From: Rhodopseudomonas_A palustris_F
GTDB lineage: Bacteria; Pseudomonadota; Alphaproteobacteria; Rhizobiales; Xanthobacteraceae
Assembly: GCF_000013745.1 (NCBI RefSeq)
Contig: NC_007925.1
Span: 2,542,001-2,606,000, forward strand
Reading direction: 5' to 3'
Length of the DNA: 64,000 bases
Shown here one piece after another: positions 59,396 to 64,000 of the stretch (the stretch's first letter is position 1; every line of letters begins with the position of its first letter). Both the position numbers and the translations under genes were made by a program. The notes below the pieces were generated by a model. That model saw only the letters and a list, made by a program, of their open reading frames with translations, made no database searches and was not told where the DNA came from.

Positions 59396-60679
59396 TTAGG
59401 ATCGCTCTTCAAAGATCATCGCCAGGTGGACGATGGTCTCCGCGGCCTTTTCCATGTCCTGCCGGCTGACCCACTCCAGCCGGGAATGGAAGGCGTGTTC
59501 GCCGGCGAAGATGTTGGGGCAGGGCAGCCCCATGAACGACAACCGCGAGCCGTCGGTGCCGCCGCGGATGCTGGTGCGGACCGGGGTGAGCCCGGCACGC
59601 CTGATCGCCTCGATCGCGAAGTCGACGATCTGCGGGTGGCGATCGATCACCTCTTTCATGTTGCGGTATTGCGGCTTGACCTCGAGCTTCGCCGTCGAGC
59701 GCGGATAATCCTGCATCACCTCGTCGATGATGCGCTGCAGCAGGGCTGCCTTGTCGTGCAGACCGGCTTCGGTGAAGTCGCGCACGATCAGCACCAGCGT
59801 GACCTTTTCCAGCGCGCCGCTGATCCCGATCGGATGCACAAAGCCCTCGCGGCCCTCGGTGGTCTCCGGCGAACAGCCGTGCTTGGGCAGCCGCTCGACG
59901 ATCGCCGCGGCGATCTTGATGGCGTGCTCCATCTTGCCCTTGGCGAAACCGGGGTGGGCGCTGACGCCTTCGATGGTGATCACCGCGGAATCTGCCGAGA
60001 AAGTCTCGTCCTCGAGATGGCCGGCGGTCTCGCCGTCGATGGTGTAGGCGACGTCGGCGCCGAGTCGTTTCAGGTCGACCTTGTCGACGCCGCGGCCGAT
60101 TTCCTCGTCCGGGGTGAACAGAATCTTGATGGCGCCGTGCTTGATCTGTGGATGGCTGACCAGAAACGCGGCCGCATCCATGATCTCGGCGATGCCGGCC
60201 TTGTTGTCGGCGCCGAGCAGCGTGGTGCCGTCGGTGGTGATGATGTCGTGGCCGATCTGATCGGCCAGCGCCGGATGCTCGGCGGCGCGAATCACCTGGG
60301 TCGGATCGCCGGGCAGGACGATGTCGCCGCCTTGATAATTCCTCACGATCTGCGGTTTGACGCCGGCGCCGGAGCAATCCGGCGAGGTGTCCATATGCGA
60401 GCAGAAGCAGACCACCGGCACCGGTTTGTCGGTGGTCGCCGGGATCGTCGCATAGACATAGCCGTGGGCGTCGAGTTCGGCATCGGCCAGGCCGATGGCG
60501 CGCAGCTCCTGGACCAGCAGCGCGCCGAGATCCTTCTGCTTTTCAGTAGACGGGCAACTCGCCGAACTCGGGTCCGACTGGGTGTCGATCGCGACGTAGC
60601 GCAAGAATCGCTCGGTGACGGTGTGGGGAAAACTGATTCGGGACGACACCGTCACCTCGTGCATCTTCACATCGGCCAT
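59396..60679 (-). CDS. pepT: tripeptidase T
   Basis: This 427-aa zinc exopeptidase removes the N-terminal residue from tripeptides. M20 motifs: FCSHMDTSPDCSG (first His and Asp), TLLGADNKAGIAEIM (bridging Asp), LFTPDEEIGRG (catalytic Glu pair), and EHAFHSRLEWVS for the late metal His. The GGTDGSRLSFMGLPCPN block is diagnostic for PepT against other M20 enzymes. ATG 60679 is used; an ATG five codons later is an alternative. It is downstream of the HU gene on the same strand, 54 bp apart. Confidence 0.93.
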   Translation of the reverse strand: MADVKMHEVTVSSRISFPHTVTERFLRYVAIDTQSDPSSASCPSTEKQKDLGALLVQELRAIGLADAELDAHGYVYATIPATTDKPVPVVCFCSHMDTSPDCSGAGVKPQIVRNYQGGDIVLPGDPTQVIRAAEHPALADQIGHDIITTDGTTLLGADNKAGIAEIMDAAAFLVSHPQIKHGAIKILFTPDEEIGRGVDKVDLKRLGADVAYTIDGETAGHLEDETFSADSAVITIEGVSAHPGFAKGKMEHAIKIAAAIVERLPKHGCSPETTEGREGFVHPIGISGALEKVTLVLIVRDFTEAGLHDKAALLQRIIDEVMQDYPRSTAKLEVKPQYRNMKEVIDRHPQIVDFAIEAIRRAGLTPVRTSIRGGTDGSRLSFMGLPCPNIFAGEHAFHSRLEWVSRQDMEKAAETIVHLAMIFEERS

Positions 60680-60733
60680 TCCGGCGCTGCCGCGGCGCGG
60701 CGGTCCGGAATGACCACGTTAGACCGGTCGAAC

Positions 60734-61048
60734 TCAGACCGCTTCTTTCAGTTCCTTGGCGGCGCGGAAGGCGACTTTCTTGCTGGCCTTGATCTGAATC
60801 GCTTCGCCGGTCGCGGGATTGCGGCCCATGCGGGCGGCGCGCTTGCGAACCTGCAGGATGCCGAGGCCGACGATTCGGATCCGTTCGCCCTTCTTCAGGT
60901 GCTTGGTGATGCGGCCGACCAGGTCGCCGAGGATGGTTTCGGTCTGCTTCTTCGACAATTCATGCTCTTCGGCCAATGCGGCCGCCAGATGCTTGAGCGT
61001 CACGGTGGTCGGTGTCGCGGCTTTCGCGGTCGCTGCTTTCTTCGCCAT
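60734..61048 (-). CDS. HU-family DNA-binding protein
   Basis: This 104-aa nucleoid protein has a short Ala/Lys-rich N-terminal addition (MAKKAATAKAATPTTVT) and then the HU/IHF fold: LKHLAAALAEEHELSKKQTE, VGRITKHLKKGERIRIVGLG, and the DNA-binding arm AARMGRNPATGEAIQIKASK. The arm proline is present. It bends and compacts DNA. GGAGGG precedes the ATG. It lies after tRNA-Val and pepT in a cluster typical of the lon-hup order, although here hup is on the other strand. Confidence 0.92.
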   Translation of the reverse strand: MAKKAATAKAATPTTVTLKHLAAALAEEHELSKKQTETILGDLVGRITKHLKKGERIRIVGLGILQVRKRAARMGRNPATGEAIQIKASKKVAFRAAKELKEAV

Positions 61049-61260
61049 TTTTGGCCCTCCAGGTTGTTGTCGGCTTAGGAAACTAAGACGTATCAGGCCT
61101 TAAACGATTCGGGTGCGTTCTGCCTACGCCGTTTGGCCCGTAAATAGCCCATTATTTGCATCACCCTCGCAAAAGCGGCCGGCAGAAAAAGGGTTTCGCG
61201 ATAGCCTTGACTTGCATCCATCCGCCCTTTAAGTCCCGTCACCTGCGCGATGCACATCAC

Positions 61261-61337
<77 letters not shown>

Positions 61338-61982
61338 TCATTTCGATGGCCCTTTCGAGCCGCGCCACCGACCTTCCATTGAATTCCGACGCTTCCAAGC
61401 GGGCCTCACGCAAGTCAAACGCTGCGCTGCGTTTGCACGAGGATCTTCTGCTGCCGCATGGATTGCCGCGTTCTGCCGTCGAGAGCATAAAAAGTGGCGC
61501 TACGGCTCGCCCGACGCTCTCAGCCCTTGCGCCGCCGCGGCGATCTCCCATCTGAGCCGCGATCGTCAGGGACGGCGTCGGCGCGGCGCGGGCAATGTTC
61601 AGGATTGCTTGCCCGCGACGGGCGCCTGATCGCGTCGCGGCGCGATCGCGGACTGGACGTGGCGGCTGCCCCGGCGAATCGCCGGAGCCATCATCGCGAG
61701 GACGATCATCGCGAGCGCCGACCATCGCGCGGCCGAATCATCGGTGCGGGAAGGGCGTTGCTGGTGATGAACTGCGAGCGAAAAGCGGAGGCGTTTGAGA
61801 TTCACTGTATGACTTGAAGATGAACCCGCATTGTTGCAAGTTCCCGCTCGCCGCCGCCCGGCGGCCCGAGACCAGCCTCCTAAGACCGTGTCTTGCCACC
61901 CCTATTGCGCTGCGCTAAGCCAGAGCAATTCTAAAACTCAACGAATCCGCAGCAGCGCACGCCGCGGGAACAGGGACGGCCG
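61338..61982. other. 645-bp gap upstream of nuoA
   Basis: No convincing gene is seen. The stretch 61680-61740 repeats the word CATCGCGAG/GACCATCGCG several times. The sequence after 61800 should contain the nuo promoter, but I could not identify it with confidence. Confidence 0.45.
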
Positions 61983-62348
61983 ATGAGCGGCATTTTGCCG
62001 AATTATCTTCCCATTGTGATCTTTATCATGGTCGCGGCGGGCTTGAGCGTGGCGATGCTCGTGGCGCCTTTCGTGGTCGCCTACCAGCAGCCGGACCCCG
62101 AAAAATTGTCCGCTTATGAATGCGGGTTCACTGCTTTCGGGGACGCCCGGATGAAATTCGACGTCAGGTTCTACCTGGTGGCGATCCTGTTCATCATTTT
62201 CGATCTCGAAGTTGCATTTCTGTTTCCCTGGGCGGTGGCGTTCGGGAAACTCGGGGCCACCGGATTCTGGTCGATGATGGTGTTTCTCGGTGTGCTGACC
62301 GTCGGATTTGCCTACGAATGGAAGAAGGGCGCGTTGGAATGGGATTGA
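61983..62348 (+). CDS. nuoA: NADH-quinone oxidoreductase subunit A
   Basis: This 121-aa membrane subunit of complex I has three helices: LPIVIFIMVAAGLSVAMLVA, VRFYLVAILFIIFDLEVAFL and GFWSMMVFLGVLTVGFAYEW. The loop YECGFTAFGDARMKFDVRFY with the conserved Cys near the quinone site is typical. It is the first gene of the nuo operon. Its last ten bases overlap nuoB. Length and end (KKGALEWD) match the family. Confidence 0.96.
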   Translation: MSGILPNYLPIVIFIMVAAGLSVAMLVAPFVVAYQQPDPEKLSAYECGFTAFGDARMKFDVRFYLVAILFIIFDLEVAFLFPWAVAFGKLGATGFWSMMVFLGVLTVGFAYEWKKGALEWD

Positions 62349-62944
62349 GCCCGAACGCCACGACTGCCGGGCCGCGATTGCCGCGGCCCCTGGTCGCGCC
62401 GGCCGCGACCGGCATTCTCGATCCGCGCACCGGCCGTCCGGTCGGCGCCGACGACCGGTTTTTCCTCGAGGTCAACAACGAGCTCGCCGACAAGGGCTTC
62501 TTCGTCGCCGCGACTGATGATCTGATCACCTGGGCGCGCACCGGCTCGCTGATGTGGATGACCTTCGGTCTGGCCTGCTGCGCGGTCGAGATGATGCAGA
62601 TGTCGATGCCGCGCTACGACGCCGAACGGTTCGGCTTTGCGCCGCGCGCGTCTCCGCGGCAGTCCGACGTGATGATCGTCGCCGGCACGCTGACCAACAA
62701 GATGGCGCCGGCGCTGCGCAAGGTCTACGACCAGATGCCGGAGCCGCGCTACGTGATCTCGATGGGATCCTGCGCCAATGGCGGCGGTTATTATCACTAC
62801 TCCTACGCCGTGGTGCGGGGCTGCGATCGCATCGTGCCGATCGATATCTACGTGCCGGGCTGCCCTCCCACCGCGGAAGCGCTGCTGTACGGCGTGATGC
62901 TGCTGCAAAAGAAGATCCGGCGCACCGGAACGATCGAACGCTGA
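62339..62944 (+). CDS. nuoB: NADH-quinone oxidoreductase subunit B
   Basis: This 201-aa peripheral subunit carries iron-sulfur cluster N2, the last electron carrier before quinone. The four ligands are Cys80 and Cys81 (GLACCAVEMM), Cys145 (MGSCANGGGYY) and Cys175 (YVPGCPPTAEAL). An N-terminal ~35-residue extension precedes the conserved part (DRFFLEVNNELADKGFF). The ATG overlaps the end of nuoA by ten bases, which supports it. A small coiled-coil gene, not nuoC, follows. Confidence 0.96.
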   Translation: MGLSPNATTAGPRLPRPLVAPAATGILDPRTGRPVGADDRFFLEVNNELADKGFFVAATDDLITWARTGSLMWMTFGLACCAVEMMQMSMPRYDAERFGFAPRASPRQSDVMIVAGTLTNKMAPALRKVYDQMPEPRYVISMGSCANGGGYYHYSYAVVRGCDRIVPIDIYVPGCPPTAEALLYGVMLLQKKIRRTGTIER

Positions 62945-62955
62945 GGTCCTGAGCC

Positions 62956-63186
62956 ATGGCCGAACCTGAGGACATGATCATTCCGCTGCTGCGGGAAATG
63001 CGGAGCGAAGTGGCGGCGTTGCGCGATCATATGGATGCGCGGTTCGACGTTATGGAGAGCGCGCAGAAGAGCTTCAAGCACGCGCTCACGGCCGATACGC
63101 TCATGAGCAAGCTGATTACCGGCGAATTCGAGGAACGCATCGTGGCGCTGGAAAAGAAGGTTCGGGACTTGGAGAGCCAGAAGTGA
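62956..63186 (+). CDS. small coiled-coil protein inside the nuo operon
   Basis: The 76-aa product is almost entirely helical: MAEPEDMIIPLLREMRSEVA, LRDHMDARFDVMESAQKSFK, and a C-terminal heptad-like helix (EERIVALEKKVRDLESQK). It sits 11 bp after nuoB, has GAGGT upstream, and its stop overlaps the GTG start of nuoC by four bases (GTGA). Thus it is built into the operon and translated with it. It is not a standard complex I subunit. It may be an assembly or accessory factor, or an insertion; no function is known. Confidence 0.75.
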   Translation: MAEPEDMIIPLLREMRSEVAALRDHMDARFDVMESAQKSFKHALTADTLMSKLITGEFEERIVALEKKVRDLESQK

Positions 63187-63782
63187 CAGACCTCGCGGAA
63201 CTCGGCGAAACCATCAAGGCGGCGCTGCCGGCAGCGGTCAGCAACGCATCGATCGCGTTCGGCGAACTGACGCTGACCGTCGATGCCGCCAAGATCGTCG
63301 AGGTGGTGCGGTTTCTGCGCGACGATCCGCGCTGCCGTTTCATCAGCCCGATCGACGTCACCGCGGTCGACTATCCCGGCCGCGCCAATCGCTTCGACGT
63401 GGTCTGGCATTTCCTGTCGCCGTCGCTGAACACCCGGATCCGGCTGCGCGCCGAAGCCAGCGAAACCACCCAGGTGCCCTCGCTGATCGACCTGTTCCCC
63501 GGCGTCGACTGGTTCGAACGCGAGGCCTACGATCTTTACGGCGTGATCTTCACCGGCCACCCCGACATGCGGCGGATCCTCACCGACTACGGCTTCGACG
63601 GCCATCCGCTGCGCAAGGACTTTCCGCTCTCCGGCTTCGTCGAGGTGCGTTACGACGACGACGAGAAGCGGGTGGTGTACGAGCCGGTGCGGCTCAACCA
63701 GGAATTCCGCAAATTCGATTTCCTCTCGCCCTGGGAAGGCGCGGACTATCCGCTGCCCGGCGACGAGAAAAGAAGCGAATAG
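63183..63782 (+). CDS. nuoC: NADH-quinone oxidoreductase subunit C
   Basis: This 199-aa hydrophilic subunit of complex I has the 30-kDa signature WFEREAYDLYGVIFTGHPDM then RRILTDYGFDGHPLRKDFPL. It binds NuoD in the connecting arm. GTG at 63183 overlaps the stop of the small coiled-coil gene. The final residues (EKRSE) and TAG stop lie at the start of the short GCGAATAG-type repeat, which may have replaced the native end. Confidence 0.95.
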   Translation: MTDLAELGETIKAALPAAVSNASIAFGELTLTVDAAKIVEVVRFLRDDPRCRFISPIDVTAVDYPGRANRFDVVWHFLSPSLNTRIRLRAEASETTQVPSLIDLFPGVDWFEREAYDLYGVIFTGHPDMRRILTDYGFDGHPLRKDFPLSGFVEVRYDDDEKRVVYEPVRLNQEFRKFDFLSPWEGADYPLPGDEKRSE

Positions 63783-63860
63783 CGAGTGGCGAATAGCGAA
63801 TAGCAATAGCAGGGCATGATCGGAAAGCGGGACGAGTGGCGGATAGCGAGCGGCGAGCGG
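63770..63860. repeat. short imperfect tandem repeats (GCGAATAG/GCGAGTGG type)
   Basis: Variants of GCGAATAGCGAGTGGCGAATA recur from the last codons of nuoC to about 63815 and again as GGATAGCGAGCGGCGAGCGG at 63840-63860. They directly precede the four-helix-bundle gene. Confidence 0.7.
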
Positions 63861-63869
63861 GAATGACGA

Positions 63870-64000
63870 TTGAGCGATCCATCGATCAATTCATATCGGG
63901 ACCTCAGGGTATGGCAGGACGCCATGACCTTGGCCGAGGCTTGCTATCGATTGACCAGGCAGTTTCCGCGCGACGAACTGTTCGGCCTGACATCGCAGAT
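63870..64000 (+). CDS. four-helix-bundle protein (23S rRNA IVS type), 5' part
   Basis: From the TTG at 63870 the frame reads SDPSINSYRDLRVWQDAMTL then AEACYRLTRQFPRDELFGLT and runs off the window. The SYRDLxVWQxA...FPxxELFGLTSQ pattern is that of the S23/IVS four-helix-bundle family, originally found in intervening sequences of 23S rRNA and related to Avd of diversity-generating retroelements. Here it follows nuoC, where nuoD is expected, and is preceded by short repeats. The exact start is uncertain. Confidence 0.8.
   Translation, partial: MSDPSINSYRDLRVWQDAMTLAEACYRLTRQFPRDELFGLTSQ

Noticed and set aside
61599..61805. Minus-strand 68-aa frame with a short hydrophobic stretch before nuoA
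   Set aside because: The frame overlaps a repeated CATCGCGAG-type tract and has no ribosome site.

Overview
The window is high-GC, gene-dense chromosomal DNA from an alphaproteobacterium. It most resembles Rhodopseudomonas or a close relative in the Nitrobacteraceae (Bradyrhizobium group). The evidence is the joined glnB-glnA pair behind a sigma-54 type promoter, the tig / tRNA-Leu / clpP / clpX / lon / HU / nuo order, a B12-dependent NrdJ ribonucleotide reductase, Flp pilin, many Rhizobiales-type small secreted proteins, and general-stress (EcfG-type) promoters. No phage, IS transposase or CRISPR array is visible.

Layout. 1-5.6 kb: the 3' end of maeB, then a LysR regulator divergent from phosphonoacetate hydrolase (phnA), an orphan phosphate-binding protein and a DoxX protein. 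5.7-24 kb: envelope enzymes (dihydrofolate reductase-like protein, NodB deacetylase, L,D-transpeptidase), a CreA-like protein, a sensor-kinase-like protein whose usual phospho-histidine is a tyrosine, an M20 deacylase with a thioesterase, a GNAT protein, a Sel1 repeat protein, a tyrosine phosphatase with a CPBP membrane protein, an Flp pilin and many small secreted or membrane proteins. Several of the small genes carry GGAAC-N16-NGTT promoters, which suggests membership of the EcfG general stress regulon. 24.6-30.3 kb: a five-gene cecR-ybhGFSR-type operon (TetR repressor, HlyD adaptor, double ATPase, two ABC-2 permeases) with two matching palindromic operators upstream.

30.5-37.6 kb is the accessory part. 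It holds a DUF2252 protein, small membrane proteins of lower GC, a DUF2442 protein, an antitoxin-like gene partly copied by a 355-bp tandem duplication, at least ten REP/MITE-like palindromic repeats, and a pair made of a HEPN-domain protein and an Mrr-like nuclease. The repeats have invaded gene ends and now supply stop codons to several ORFs. The HEPN/Mrr pair is the best candidate for an undescribed defence-type module.

37.7-64 kb is mainly conserved core. It contains nrdJ, a PepSY membrane protein, an EamA transporter, a hydroxyacid dehydrogenase remnant, glnA and glnB, the NAD(P)H-hydrate repair enzyme, a VapD-like RNase, a copper-site-less multicopper-oxidase-like protein, tRNA-Leu, tig, clpP, clpX, lon, tRNA-Val, pepT, HU, tRNA-Asp and the start of the nuo operon (nuoA, nuoB, a small coiled-coil ORF, nuoC). 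The window ends inside a four-helix-bundle (23S rRNA intervening-sequence type) gene next to short repeats, apparently inserted between nuoC and the rest of the operon.

Coordinates of starts were chosen by ribosome binding site and family length. All family names rest on recognition of motifs by eye, not on database searches.
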